A stretch of 64,000 bases of DNA from Clostridiales bacterium DTU069 (GCA_001512485.1 LFRV01000095.1:1-64000); one strand, 5' to 3'. Numbered from the stretch's first letter, positions 53,587-63,434 are shown. The notes: generated by a model not told the origin, from the letters alone. A program made the numbers and translations.

Positions 53587-54858
53587 ATGGAAACCCTGAT
53601 GTTGAATTCGCGCGGTCCTTACGTGAAACTAATCCAGAGCCTGCTTGCGAGGATTAGATACAATCCCGGCTCGGTGGACGGCATTTTCGGTCCGCAGACA
53701 CAGCGTGCCGTAATTAATTTTCAAAGAGATAACGGACTCACCCCCGACGGTATTGTTGGTCCAAGAACATGGAGTTATTTTCAAAGGTTCCTGCTCGGAT
53801 ACGATACATATACGATACAGCCCGGCGACACGTTATATGCTCTTGCGCGGAGGTATTACACGACGGTAAACGCGATCCTGACCGCAAATCCCGGGATAAA
53901 CCCGTTGTACCTGCGAGTCGGGCAGAGGATAATAATCCCGTACGGAATTGATGTTGTCTTTACCGATATAGATTATACATACGAGATAATGGAAATGGAC
54001 ATTGAAGGCCTTCAAGCGAGATACCCGTTTATTGAAACGGGAGTTGCCGGAAGAAGCGTTCTCGGCAAAAATTTATATTACATCCGCCTTGGTACGGGGC
54101 CTGTCCAGGTTCATTACAACGGCGCGCATCATTCCCTCGAATGGATCACTTCGCCGCTTCTTATGAAATTCATTGAAAACTTCTGCCGCGCTTATGCCGC
54201 AGGCACAAGCATACGCGGCTATAATATCCGTCAAATCTGGAACAGCAGCAGTATATATATCATACCGATGGTTAACCCGGACGGCGTGAATCTTGTCCTT
54301 GAAGGACTTAAACCCGACAACCCGTATTATAACCAGCTTCTTCAATGGAACGATACGGGGCTTCCGTTTTCACAGGTATGGCAGGCTAATATCAGGGGAG
54401 TGGATTTAAACCGCAACTACCCGGCAAGCTGGGAAGAAGCTAAAGCCCAGGAGCCGTCACTCGGAATAACCGGCCCGGGACCGACGCGCTTCGGCGGACC
54501 ATTTCCTTTATCCGAACCCGAAACGCAGGCAATGGTAGACTTTACGCGCCGGCATAATTTCAAGCTCGTGATTGCATACCATACCCAGGGTGAGGTTATT
54601 TACTGGCTTTATAAAAACATGTTTGTCCCGCGGGCGCAGCAGATCGGTGAAATATTTGCAAGGGCAAGCGGTTACGCGCTCTCGGCAACACCTTATGAAG
54701 CGGCATATGCGGGTTACAAGGACTGGTTCATTGAAGAGTTTACGCGCCCCGGATACACAATTGAAGCAGGCCTTGGAAGAAACCCGCTTCCGATATCGCA
54801 GTTTGACACGATTTATAATGACAATGAGGAAATAATGCTTCTTGCGCCAATTATTTAA
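53587..54858 (+). CDS. Peptidoglycan-binding LysM M14 peptidase
   Basis: Likely gamma-D-glutamyl-L-diamino acid endopeptidase that trims peptidoglycan stem peptides. Order: PG_binding_1 domain (about 6-62, [23 protein letters not shown]), LysM (about 75-118, [16 protein letters not shown]), M14 carboxypeptidase domain with zinc ligands HSLE and YHTQG and catalytic glutamate in YTIEAGLG. I use the ATG giving [10 protein letters not shown] (423 residues); 21 upstream codons in the track are not domain sequence. There is no signal peptide. It resembles Bacillus endopeptidase I, tied to spore or wall turnover. Confidence 0.93.
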   Translation: METLMLNSRGPYVKLIQSLLARIRYNPGSVDGIFGPQTQRAVINFQRDNGLTPDGIVGPRTWSYFQRFLLGYDTYTIQPGDTLYALARRYYTTVNAILTANPGINPLYLRVGQRIIIPYGIDVVFTDIDYTYEIMEMDIEGLQARYPFIETGVAGRSVLGKNLYYIRLGTGPVQVHYNGAHHSLEWITSPLLMKFIENFCRAYAAGTSIRGYNIRQIWNSSSIYIIPMVNPDGVNLVLEGLKPDNPYYNQLLQWNDTGLPFSQVWQANIRGVDLNRNYPASWEEAKAQEPSLGITGPGPTRFGGPFPLSEPETQAMVDFTRRHNFKLVIAYHTQGEVIYWLYKNMFVPRAQQIGEIFARASGYALSATPYEAAYAGYKDWFIEEFTRPGYTIEAGLGRNPLPISQFDTIYNDNEEIMLLAPII

Positions 54859-54873
54859 CCGGATTTCTCTAAC

Positions 54874-55668
54874 CTATTCAATGTTTTTAACTTTTTGATA
54901 AAAGAATGTTTGAATAGGTTTTAATCCATACTTTATCGAACCGATAATCTGCTCCGTGCTGCCGAGGAAGAGTATGCCCCCATGTACAAGCGAACGGTTG
55001 AAAGCTTTATATATATTGACTTTTGCTTCCTCAGTAAAATATATCAATACATTTCTGCATACAATCAAATCCATATTCTGGGGGTAATCATACTCGAGCA
55101 GGTTTAGCTGGCTGAAATTGACGCAGTTTTTTACTTCGTCTATTATCTTGTATGAGTTGTCGCCAATCTTTTTAAAATACTTTTTCAAAAACTCATCAGG
55201 CAGATCCTTTATGCTTCTATCAGAATATATGCCCTGTTTTGCTTTTTCAATCGCGCTCATATCAATATCCGTAGCTATTATCCGGATCTTTGACAGCGGC
55301 AGGTATTTGCTTAATATCATTACAATAGTGTAAGGCTCATCCCCGGTTGAACAAGCCGAACTCCATATTTTAACGTTCTGAAGATCCCCTTTCAATTTTT
55401 CAAGCATTGGGATCATACTCTTTTCAAACAATTCCCACTGAGTCGGGTTCCTGTAGAACTCCGAAACATTTATCGTCAAATAGTTTATAAATGAATTGTA
55501 CAACTCCTTGTCGTTTTGCATCGCAAAAAAAAACGACATAAACCTGCTGTGCCCGTTTCTTTCGACAAGAGATGTTATCCGTCGCTTCATCTGTTTTTCC
55601 TTGTAAAGGTTCAAGTCAATTCCTGACTGTTTATAAAAAGCATTTTTAAACTCTTCATAATCGGTCAT
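54874..55668 (-). CDS. cheR: CheR-type protein-glutamate methyltransferase
   Basis: SAM-dependent methylation of chemoreceptor glutamates. N-terminal helical domain (about 1-70), then the SAM domain with WSSACSTGDEPYTIVMIL, ATDID and DLIVCRNVLIYF. Start ATG (MTDYEEFKN, 264 residues) after AGGTGATAG; the track adds nine codons. No other che gene is present, so it is an orphan that could serve an unlinked chemotaxis set. It converges with the M14 gene, 15 bases apart. Confidence 0.93.
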   Translation of the reverse strand: MTDYEEFKNAFYKQSGIDLNLYKEKQMKRRITSLVERNGHSRFMSFFFAMQNDKELYNSFINYLTINVSEFYRNPTQWELFEKSMIPMLEKLKGDLQNVKIWSSACSTGDEPYTIVMILSKYLPLSKIRIIATDIDMSAIEKAKQGIYSDRSIKDLPDEFLKKYFKKIGDNSYKIIDEVKNCVNFSQLNLLEYDYPQNMDLIVCRNVLIYFTEEAKVNIYKAFNRSLVHGGILFLGSTEQIIGSIKYGLKPIQTFFYQKVKNIE

Positions 55669-55730
55669 TTCTATCACCTGTTCAAACCTAAGCAAACAAA
55701 CTTATTTAGCTGCAAAAAAACGCATAAACC

Positions 55731-55758
55731 AACAAGACCGGCTGTAACCGGTCTTGTT
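55731..55758 (-). terminator. Terminator after ispH-S1
   Basis: AACAAGACCGG and CCGGTCTTGTT, an 11-base perfect stem with a six-base loop; a T run (GTTTTTTT) follows about ten bases later on the minus strand. Confidence 0.7.
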
Positions 55759-55778
55759 AATTATATCGGCAAATTATT

Positions 55779-57806
55779 TTATTCCTTTATCATGTCTCCG
55801 ATAGTGGTTTTCATCTCTTCGACATGCTCACTGGGAACATCTGCCTCTTCAGCCGGTGCTTCTGGTTCGTCTTCACGGACGGGATCAATCGGCTCCACAT
55901 CCCGTATGCTTAAACTTATTTTCTTTAGATCCGGGTTTACCTCAAGAACTTTCATCTTAACTTCCTGTCCTATCGATAAAACCTCATCCGGCTTTCCAAG
56001 ACGGACATTTGATATTTGAGATATGTGAACCAGTCCTTCGACACCATCCTCAAGCTCGACAAACGCACCGAAAGGCACAAGACGCACTATTTTCCCCGTT
56101 ACCTCGTCGCCTACGGTATACTTTTCTTCAATATTGAACCACGGGTTATCTTCCGCTTTTCTGTAACCGAGGGATACTTTCTGTTTTTCCCTGTCAAAGC
56201 CAAGTATTCTTACGGTTACAGTCTGCCCGATTTTTAGTACATCGGAAGGCTTATTTATTTTCTTCCAGGACAATTCGGAAACGTGAATTAACCCGTCAAC
56301 AACGCCGAGGTCGACAAAAGCCCCGAAATTGGTAAGGCTCTTAACCTTTCCTGTATACTCCTGTCCTACATCAACACTGTTCCAGAATTCTTCCAACTTA
56401 GCTTCCTTTTCTTTTTCAATGACATTTCTGCACGAGCCTACAACGCGTCTTTTATTTTTGCTCATTTCCACAACTTCGAATTTTACTTTTTTATTAAGAT
56501 ATTCGTTGAGGTCTTTTACATAACGGTCACTTATCTGCGAAGCCGGAATGAAAACGCGAATTCCCTTATAATTTGCAACAACGCCGCCGTTTACAACTTC
56601 TCTTACCGTTGCTTCAAGAGGGGTTTTATTGTTGAAAGCCTGATCGATATCTTCCATACCTTTTATTGAATCGACGCGTTTCTTCGACAGAGATACATTT
56701 CCCTCTCCGTCGTTTACTTTTATAACATAAACAAGGATTTCGTCTCCTTCCTTTAAATCTCTTTCAGGATCAAAATCGGGATCCTCTAAAAATTCTTCCA
56801 TTGAAATGGTCCCGTCGGCTTTATATCCCAGATCGACAAAAACTTCGCTGGTATTGTAACCGATAATACGCCCTTTTACAACTTCACCTGCCCGTATGCT
56901 GTTTACCTCCGTCTCTTCGAAAGCCTTTTCGAAAGAAATCTCATTTTCTGTCTCCTGTTTGTTGTTTAAAATTTCTTCCATCGTTTTGATAACCTCCTTG
57001 ATTACCCAGTCCGGTGTTGAAGCACCTGCAGTAATCCCAAATGTGTTTATATTATTATTCAGCGGCGGTATATCCGCCGCAATTTCAACTTTATACGTGC
57101 ACTGACAATTTTCGGAGCATATTTCAAACAGCTTTTGGGTATTTGAACTGTTTTTGCCTCCAATAACAATCATTACGTCGGATTCTCTTGATATTTCAAG
57201 GGCTTCACGCTGGCGTTTCTCGGTTGCATTACATATTGTATCAGATTTTATTGCATTTGCAAACTTTTTCTTTATCAAATCGCATATTTCACCGTATTTT
57301 TCAGGCTTCATCGTCGTTTGGGCTACAACAAACACACATTTGTCAGTATCGGGCAAGAGTTCGACTTCTTCAGGTTCCGATACGACAAAAGCTTCGTTTC
57401 CGCACCATCCGTTAATGCCGATAACTTCAGGATGCGTTCTGTCTCCAACTATAATAATACGGCATCCTTCATTATATTTTTCCCTGACCAGATTGTGTAT
57501 TCTTTTGACATATGGGCAGGTCGCGTCGTGTATCACAACGTCTCTGCTTTTTAATTCGTTATAAAGATCTTCCCCTATTCCATGAGCTCTTATAACAACA
57601 TGATCACCCGGCTCAAGCTGATCGGGGGATTGAACGCTAAATGCGCCCTCTTCAGCCAGGGCATCCGATACCTGACGGTTATGTATAAGTTCGCCATATA
57701 TGCGGGTTCTGCCCGGATTTTCTTTTAACACCCGAAACGCCGTCTGTACGGCATTGGCAACACCGAAACAAAAACCCGCAGTCTTTGCCAAAATTATTTT
57801 AGCCAT
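55779..57806 (-). CDS. ispH: IspH (HMBPP reductase) fused to ribosomal protein S1-like domains
   Basis: Residues 1-285 are IspH, the iron-sulfur enzyme ending the MEP isoprenoid pathway, with cluster cysteines in GFCFGVANA, HDATCPYVKRIH and DTICNATEKRQ. Residues about 300-640 are four S1 RNA-binding domains (e.g. TGKVKSLTNFGAFVDLG, TGKIVRLVPFGAFVELE), then an acidic tail. This fusion is known in clostridia; how the two halves cooperate is not known. GGAGAGG precedes the ATG. It follows plsC and cmk and ends at a terminator. Confidence 0.96.
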   Translation of the reverse strand: MAKIILAKTAGFCFGVANAVQTAFRVLKENPGRTRIYGELIHNRQVSDALAEEGAFSVQSPDQLEPGDHVVIRAHGIGEDLYNELKSRDVVIHDATCPYVKRIHNLVREKYNEGCRIIIVGDRTHPEVIGINGWCGNEAFVVSEPEEVELLPDTDKCVFVVAQTTMKPEKYGEICDLIKKKFANAIKSDTICNATEKRQREALEISRESDVMIVIGGKNSSNTQKLFEICSENCQCTYKVEIAADIPPLNNNINTFGITAGASTPDWVIKEVIKTMEEILNNKQETENEISFEKAFEETEVNSIRAGEVVKGRIIGYNTSEVFVDLGYKADGTISMEEFLEDPDFDPERDLKEGDEILVYVIKVNDGEGNVSLSKKRVDSIKGMEDIDQAFNNKTPLEATVREVVNGGVVANYKGIRVFIPASQISDRYVKDLNEYLNKKVKFEVVEMSKNKRRVVGSCRNVIEKEKEAKLEEFWNSVDVGQEYTGKVKSLTNFGAFVDLGVVDGLIHVSELSWKKINKPSDVLKIGQTVTVRILGFDREKQKVSLGYRKAEDNPWFNIEEKYTVGDEVTGKIVRLVPFGAFVELEDGVEGLVHISQISNVRLGKPDEVLSIGQEVKMKVLEVNPDLKKISLSIRDVEPIDPVREDEPEAPAEEADVPSEHVEEMKTTIGDMIKE

Positions 57807-57837
57807 ATATAATATTTCCTCTCCGGAAATAATGAGA

Positions 57838-58434
57838 CTAATTCGCCTGTTCTATGCTTTTATCCAATGAGTATATCCTATCCATCAAATCCTGCGCAAG
57901 CGCGTCCATTTCCTGCTTGGAAACCTTGCCGCTGCCTGCTGCGGGATAATAGGGCTTGCCGTAAAATACACGCAGTTTTGAAAAAAGCCTGTAGTTTCCA
58001 AAAATCCCGACAGGAACAATCGGCACCCCGGATTCTATCGAAAACAATATCGCCCCGTTCTTCGGCCTTTGCTTTTTTTTGCTTACATTTCTTCTGCGCC
58101 CTTCGGGGAAAATACCGACCACTTTGCCCTCATTAAGCAGTTTCAGTGTGGTTTTTGCCGCGTATAAATCTCCACGGCCTCTGTTTACCGGGTAAGCGCC
58201 GAGATTTTTTATAATAATATTAAGCAAAGGGATTTTAAACAGTTCCTGTTTCGCCATGAAATGAATCCTGTGCGGTACTCTCGGGCCAAACAAAAACATA
58301 TCAAGCATGCTGATATGGTTCGAGCAAATGATAAATGGACCCTGTGCCGGAATATTCTCAATACCGTGAAAAGAGACCCTGTAAAATATGCGGAAAAAAA
58401 CCCTGCTTAACCAGGCTGCAAACCTATATAGCAT
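57838..58434 (-). CDS. plsC: 1-acylglycerol-3-phosphate acyltransferase
   Basis: Makes phosphatidic acid at the membrane. 198 residues with an N-terminal hydrophobic helix, catalytic NHISMLD (H-x4-D, about 38-44), the GIFPEGRR motif (about 115-122) and VPIVPVG. GAGGG lies upstream. Its start overlaps the cmk stop by 11 bases, and ispH-S1 follows 31 bases on, the conserved cmk-plsC-ispH/S1 order of clostridia. Confidence 0.94.
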   Translation of the reverse strand: MLYRFAAWLSRVFFRIFYRVSFHGIENIPAQGPFIICSNHISMLDMFLFGPRVPHRIHFMAKQELFKIPLLNIIIKNLGAYPVNRGRGDLYAAKTTLKLLNEGKVVGIFPEGRRRNVSKKKQRPKNGAILFSIESGVPIVPVGIFGNYRLFSKLRVFYGKPYYPAAGSGKVSKQEMDALAQDLMDRIYSLDKSIEQAN

Positions 58435-59107
58435 TATTAACCCTCGCCTTGACTATATCCAATATCATCTTAACCGTCTTTTCCAAGGAAAAACCGGTAG
58501 TATCGAGCAATATAGCGTCATCCGCTTTTCTCAACGGGGCTATGCTTCTGCTGCTGTCGTTTTTATCCCTGTATTCCATCTCACGCTTAAGCTCTTCAAA
58601 TGTTTGGGTGAGAGCGCCTTTTTCAATAAGCTCTTCATACCTTCTTCTTGTCCTGTCTTCGACGGAAGCGGTTAAAAATATTTTTATATCGGCATCGGGC
58701 AGAACATACGTGCCTATGTCACGACCATCCATAACAACACTGTTTTCAGCGGCAATCGCCCGCTGAAGCTCAACCATTTTCTGGCGCACTCCCGGCACGA
58801 CCGCTACATTTGACGCTCCTACCGTCACATCCGGTGTTCTGATTTTTTCGGTAACATCTTCGCCGTCAAGAAAAACTTTTTGCTGCCCGTTATCATATTC
58901 AATCCGGATATCTATGTCTTTAACCATTTCCTCCAATGCCTTTTCATCATTATCGGCTATCCCTTCCCGCAGCGCTTTCAGCGCCACGGCGCGGTACATC
59001 GCTCCCGTATCGAGGTAAAGAATTCCGAGCTCCTTCGAAACCATTTTTGCCATTGTACTCTTGCCTGCTCCCGAAGGCCCGTCTATAGCGATTTTTATTT
59101 TCTTCAT
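58424..59107 (-). CDS. cmk: Cytidylate kinase
   Basis: Phosphorylates CMP and dCMP. P-loop AIDGPSGAGKST (about 6-17), YLDTGAMYRAVAL, the NMP-binding VVMDGRDIGTYVLPDA (about 120-135) and lid RRRYEE are present; 227 residues is normal. I use the ATG seven bases after GGAGG; the track begins one codon earlier at a TTG. It is first in cmk-plsC-ispH/S1. Confidence 0.97.
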   Translation of the reverse strand: MKKIKIAIDGPSGAGKSTMAKMVSKELGILYLDTGAMYRAVALKALREGIADNDEKALEEMVKDIDIRIEYDNGQQKVFLDGEDVTEKIRTPDVTVGASNVAVVPGVRQKMVELQRAIAAENSVVMDGRDIGTYVLPDADIKIFLTASVEDRTRRRYEELIEKGALTQTFEELKREMEYRDKNDSSRSIAPLRKADDAILLDTTGFSLEKTVKMILDIVKARVNNAI

Positions 59108-59213
59108 CAATTCCCCTCCATAACAAAGCAGGCAATAAGCATATCGATACAGCCTGTCCCACTGCTGTACTGCCCGCCTATGTATCCGGTATCGTAAAAC
59201 TGTCAGGAAGGAT

Positions 59214-59645
59214 TCATACTACCCTGTGCCCGACTCCAATAGATATTTCATTCAAATGAAGAAGACCTATGCCGAAAAATACGCACACTGCGACATGATC
59301 ACGATACCGCGCGACACCGATTTTACCGCCCACGTTTAATCCTATTGCCTTTGGCGTCACCTGGGTAAGCGCCTCTCTCGCGGCGCCGGCGACAGCGCCT
59401 TCTTCAGCGTGGCTTTCAATGATAACTCCTTCTCTTTTCGAAGAAACCACAGCTCTTTCTATAATTTTCATTATAGATGATAAAAACTCTCCGCCGTAAT
59501 CCACAGCACAAGCTTTTATGCCAATGTCGGTATAATAGGCCTTAAGCTCCTTCTCTTCGTCACGGTTTGCAGATAAGGCCATTCGTATTGCCGCTTTTAC
59601 GACATCCTTGCTTCCGAATTCAAATTGCTGCTGATTGTATGACAT
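59214..59645 (-). CDS. HutP-like protein
   Basis: 143 residues resembling HutP, the histidine- and Mg-dependent RNA antiterminator of Bacillus histidine use, with a conserved EGVIIESHAEEGAVAGAAREAL centre and a C-terminal GKIGVARYRDHVAVCVFFGIGLLHLNE. No hut operon is present, so it is an orphan and may act elsewhere. Start MSYNQQQFEF, six bases after GGAGG; the 36 extra residues in the track are not family sequence. The family call is from pattern recall. Confidence 0.78.
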   Translation of the reverse strand: MSYNQQQFEFGSKDVVKAAIRMALSANRDEEKELKAYYTDIGIKACAVDYGGEFLSSIMKIIERAVVSSKREGVIIESHAEEGAVAGAAREALTQVTPKAIGLNVGGKIGVARYRDHVAVCVFFGIGLLHLNEISIGVGHRVV

Positions 59646-59768
59646 AAAAAACCTCCGGCATAAAACATCTTTTGCCCGGTCGTGGCTGTTGTATCGACAT
59701 TCATCATTATATAAAAACCGTTTGCGGAATACAAGCAAAAATATGGATTTCATATATGAGAGCTGGAT

Positions 59769-60218
59769 TTATTTTTTTCGATCTGCCGCGCATATTACTT
59801 TCCCGATACGGTGCAATCCCTTATTAAGTGGCAGGGATGTCCTTGAGTATTTCAGCCTGACATTTTCGCTCGTGTTCTTAACTATTAAAGAAGCTCCGGG
59901 GTTTTCTTCCAAAACCCATATTTCCAGCACGTCTCCTTCTATTACTTCTATTTCAACCGGAAACATCTCAACCAAAAGATAACGCTCACCATTTTTATAT
60001 ATCATCGCGCTGTGGGGCTCATAGATTCCGGCTGCATCTACCGTTACGATTCCCCGCTCCACCAGTGAAACAAACTGTTCCATAGGAGCGCCGGCATAGG
60101 GATCCTCGGGAAGTTTTGCCCATACCGGATAAACCCTTGAAACCTGTACTCCCGCAAGCAATATTAACATTATTATCGAAATGAATATGAAAAACCGGCC
60201 CATTTTCAATCGAACCAC
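59769..60218 (-). CDS. Unknown membrane-anchored protein
   Basis: 149 residues: one N-terminal hydrophobic helix (FFIFISIIMLILLAGVQV) followed by an outside domain of about 115 residues rich in beta strands, with no recognised motif and no cysteine pair. It starts at a GTG with weak ribosome site; an ATG five codons in (MGRFFIF) is possible. It lies between the HutP-like and BaiN-like genes on the same strand. No function proposed. Confidence 0.7.
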   Translation of the reverse strand: MVRLKMGRFFIFISIIMLILLAGVQVSRVYPVWAKLPEDPYAGAPMEQFVSLVERGIVTVDAAGIYEPHSAMIYKNGERYLLVEMFPVEIEVIEGDVLEIWVLEENPGASLIVKNTSENVRLKYSRTSLPLNKGLHRIGKVICAADRKK

Positions 60219-60301
60219 TCAGCCTATTTCGGATTTCCCATTTGATATCAGGGAGAATTTATTTTATTATTCCCATTAAGCTTGTAATTCATTCCGAAAA
60301 A

Positions 60302-60356
60302 AGCGGGTGATTAACGACGGGCGAAGCATTGCTTGCGCGTTCCTGCAGGTACGCGG
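60302..60356. repeat. Intergenic repeat B, copy 6 (partial)
   Basis: AGCGGGTGATTAACGACGGGCGAAGCATTGC then a hairpin CGCGTTCC-TGCA-GGTACGCG. It matches B4 and B2 and ends about ten bases before the BaiN-like stop codon. Confidence 0.75.
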
Positions 60357-60365
60357 CTAACGATA

Positions 60366-61592
60366 TTATACCGAATTTCCCGCGGTATAGCCCGTGGAAA
60401 ACGCTATTGTAAGGTTGAACCCCCCGGTATAGGCATCAACATCAATTATTTCACCGGCAAAAAACAAACCTTTCACTATTTTTGATTCCATTGTACTAGG
60501 TATTATCTCTTTAACCGATACGCCGCCCGCAGTTACGATTGCTTCATCGAGCGGACGCGCGCCTTTGATTTCAAACGCAAGGTTTTTCAGCAGTTTTCCG
60601 ATTCGCTGCCTTTCCTCCTTTGTTATCTGATGAACAGGTTTTTCGGGAGAGATCCCGGTAAGCTCTATAAAAACGGGGATCATCATTTTAGGCAGCAAAT
60701 CCCCGAGAGAATTTTTAAACTGCTTTCTCGAATATTTCATAAAATCCCTTTGAAGCCTGAGATCCAACTGTTCTTCGGTCAGCGCCGGTTTTAAGTCTAT
60801 AACGAAAACAACGTCACGGTAATCATATTTTAAAATATGTCGGCTCGCGCTTAAAACAACAGGCCCCGACACGCCGAAATGCGTAAACATCATTTCGCCG
60901 AAATCGGTGTAAATAACATTTTTGTTATTATCTTCAAGCCCTATTGACACGTTTTTCAGCGACAAACCCTGCATCCGCTTCACCCAGTTTTCGTCTGTCT
61001 CCAGCGGGACAAGGGACGGCTTAAGCGGGGTTATGGTATGGCCGAGTTCCCGGGCCATTTTATGCCCGTCACCGGTGGAACCGGTTTTCGGGTATGAAAC
61101 GCCTCCTGTCGCCAGAATAACTGCGTCAAATTCCATAATTTCGCCGCTGTGAAGTTTTATACCGGTAACTGCCCCGTTACCGGCGATAATCTCGCGTACC
61201 ACGCACCTGTATTTTATCTCTGCATTATTTGAAAGCACGTAATGAACAAGGGCTTTAACCACGTCTTCCGCGTTATCGGATTCGGGAAAAACACGTCTTC
61301 CTCGTTCCACTTTCAGCTTTATGCCCATGTTTTCGAAAAAACTCATCACATCCGCGTTGGAAAAAGTACGAATTGCCGAATGCATAAACTTCCCGTTTCC
61401 GGGTACGTTCGAAATGAACGAGTCAATATCGCACGCATTCGTGATATTGCATCTGCCTTTTCCCGTAATGCGAAGTTTTTTCCCGGCACCATTATTTTTT
61501 TCAAAAACAAAAACGCGGTGCCCTCTTTCGGCTGCTCTACCGGCAGCCATAAGACCGGCCGCGCCCGCTCCGATAACCGCTACTCTTTTCAT
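60366..61592 (-). CDS. BaiN/HI0933-family flavoprotein
   Basis: FAD-dependent oxidoreductase, 408 residues. N-terminal dinucleotide fold VAVIGAGAAGLMAAGRAAE, the family signature GAGKKLRITGKGRCNITN (about 41-58), VILATGGVSYPKTGSTGDGH and the C-terminal GLFFAGEIIDVDAYTGGFN are all present. Relatives include BaiN of bile-acid metabolism and E. coli RdsA/YhiN, but the substrate is generally unknown. Start MKRVAVIGAG after AGAGAGGT; the 32 upstream residues in the track overlap the rpiR gene and are not used. Confidence 0.92.
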   Translation of the reverse strand: MKRVAVIGAGAAGLMAAGRAAERGHRVFVFEKNNGAGKKLRITGKGRCNITNACDIDSFISNVPGNGKFMHSAIRTFSNADVMSFFENMGIKLKVERGRRVFPESDNAEDVVKALVHYVLSNNAEIKYRCVVREIIAGNGAVTGIKLHSGEIMEFDAVILATGGVSYPKTGSTGDGHKMARELGHTITPLKPSLVPLETDENWVKRMQGLSLKNVSIGLEDNNKNVIYTDFGEMMFTHFGVSGPVVLSASRHILKYDYRDVVFVIDLKPALTEEQLDLRLQRDFMKYSRKQFKNSLGDLLPKMMIPVFIELTGISPEKPVHQITKEERQRIGKLLKNLAFEIKGARPLDEAIVTAGGVSVKEIIPSTMESKIVKGLFFAGEIIDVDAYTGGFNLTIAFSTGYTAGNSV

Positions 61593-61608
61593 TTTACCTC
61601 TCTTTGCA

Positions 61609-62490
61609 TTAATCGGTTTGATGAGTTGTATAAGGCTCATCCTTCTCGTAAACCTGGTACTCGTCCCAGATACTTTCAAGCCTCTCAAGGCTCGCCTGTA
61701 TATGCTCTTTCTTTTTCAAACCTATCGCAACTATAAGCGCATTGATTACACTTAACGGCGCTACCAGTGAATCGACGAACGAATTCATGTCGCTTCTCGC
61801 AAAAAGTGAATAACTTGAACTTTTTGCAAGCGGCGAATCTTCATTGTCTGTGATTGCTATCGCCGTCGCGCCCTGTTTTTTGACAAACTGCATGGCCTTT
61901 GTCGTTCTCCTTGAATACCTCGGAAAACTGATTCCTATAACAACATCGCCTTTCCGCGCGTTAATTATCTGTTCAAACATTTCGCTCGCGCTTGTCGTGT
62001 GCACGAGGCGGACATGCTCAAAAATCAGGTTGAAATAAAAGCCTAAAAAGCTTGCCAGGGGCGCCGAGCTCCTAACCCCAATTATATAAATTCGTTTGGC
62101 TGCAAGTATCTCTTCCACTACACGGTTAAAATTATCTATATCTATTTCTTCCATCGTCATTTTTATTTTATTCATGTCGGACTGAAGAACACTTTTAAGC
62201 ACATTGTTGCTGTCAATCCGGCTTGATGAAACCTCAAGCCTTTGTACAGCGGTAAGCTTGCTTTTAATAACCTCTTTCAGTTCCTTCTGGAGCATAGGAT
62301 AACCATCAAACCCCAGTTCGGCAGGAAACCGGACAACCGTCGATTCGCTCACGCCCACTTCCTCGCCGAGCCTGGCCGCGGTCATGAACGCGGCTTTGTC
62401 ATAATGGTTAATGATATAAGAAGCGACAGCCTTATGACCTTTACTGAGATTAGGGTATTTTTCCTTTATTAATGAGATCAAATTATCCAT
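61609..62490 (-). CDS. MurR/RpiR-family transcriptional regulator
   Basis: 293 residues: HTH_6 DNA-binding domain (1-77, GEEVGVSESTVVRFPAELGF) and a SIS sugar-phosphate-binding domain (about 125-265, IIGVRSSAPLASF, GISFPRYSRRT, ITDNEDSPLA). Such regulators answer to phosphosugars. No adjacent sugar operon points to a target; the BaiN-like gene follows 16 bases on. AGGAGAG precedes the ATG. Confidence 0.94.
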   Translation of the reverse strand: MDNLISLIKEKYPNLSKGHKAVASYIINHYDKAAFMTAARLGEEVGVSESTVVRFPAELGFDGYPMLQKELKEVIKSKLTAVQRLEVSSSRIDSNNVLKSVLQSDMNKIKMTMEEIDIDNFNRVVEEILAAKRIYIIGVRSSAPLASFLGFYFNLIFEHVRLVHTTSASEMFEQIINARKGDVVIGISFPRYSRRTTKAMQFVKKQGATAIAITDNEDSPLAKSSSYSLFARSDMNSFVDSLVAPLSVINALIVAIGLKKKEHIQASLERLESIWDEYQVYEKDEPYTTHQTD

Positions 62491-62612
62491 TATGCTCTCC
62501 TCAAAAACATTGAATATTCCGGATAAACATACTGTTTAATAATAATATATAGCCGTAATGTATTAAAATCAAGATTGCGGCATAATGCCGGACATCGACC
62601 GTCCATTTCAAA

Positions 62613-63434
62613 TCACGCATCCCGGTATTCTTGGGACCGCTGTTGATTTAAAACAAAAACTTCTATAACTTTCGCAACTCCATCTTCATCGTTTGAAAAG
62701 GTGATATAATCCGCGGCATTTTTCACTTCTTCCGGAGCGTTGCCCATAGCAACGCCAAGCCCGGCATATTCTATCATCGCCAGATCGTTAAAACCGTCTC
62801 CAACCGCTATCATTTCTTCACGCCTGATACCGTAATGCTCTCCCATTTTCTCGAGAGCAACTGCTTTTGATACGTTGCGGTCGACAAACTCAAGAAAAAT
62901 CGGCTGCGAAGTATGAACGTTAACGGAAGGGCTTAATAAGCCGTTAAGCCTGCGCTCAAAGCCGTTTATCCGTTCAATTTCATCGTACCAGAGTACTTTA
63001 CTGACGCCCATGCTAACAGGTTCCATAACATCGGTATAAATTTGCGGGCTAACACCACTTATTTGAGCGTACTTCAATGCGCGCTCATTGAGTTTATTTA
63101 CAAAGAGCCGGTTACCGGCCCAAATTGCAATGGTTGTCCCCCACTCCTGCCCGAGCCTTTCAATATGCAGTACATCCTCTTTTTGCATTGTACACGAGAA
63201 AATAACCTTGTCGTCGACAATTACCATCGCGCCATTATATGTAATTACCGGGATATCAATTTCAAGCATATCGGTTATTAATTTAACACCCTGCACAGGC
63301 CTTCCGCTGCAAATTGTAAAAACAATCCCTTTTTCAATTGCTTTTTGTATGCTTTGCTTTGTGAGCATAGTAATCTCACGGCGGCTATTCAGTAAAGTTC
63401 CGTCAACATCGACTGCCAGTAATTTATATTTCAT
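62613..63434 (-). CDS. Cof-type HAD-IIB phosphatase
   Basis: Sugar-phosphate or nucleotide phosphatase of the Cof family. Nucleophile motif LLAVDVDGTLLN (D8, D10), motif II ITYNG, a capped middle domain and C-terminal GDGFNDLAMIEYAG (motif IV) are present; 273 residues fits. Start MKYKLLAVD after AAAGGGGATC; the track start 13 codons upstream is not used. Divergent from trmB. Substrate unknown. Confidence 0.92.
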   Translation of the reverse strand: MKYKLLAVDVDGTLLNSRREITMLTKQSIQKAIEKGIVFTICSGRPVQGVKLITDMLEIDIPVITYNGAMVIVDDKVIFSCTMQKEDVLHIERLGQEWGTTIAIWAGNRLFVNKLNERALKYAQISGVSPQIYTDVMEPVSMGVSKVLWYDEIERINGFERRLNGLLSPSVNVHTSQPIFLEFVDRNVSKAVALEKMGEHYGIRREEMIAVGDGFNDLAMIEYAGLGVAMGNAPEEVKNAADYITFSNDEDGVAKVIEVFVLNQQRSQEYRDA

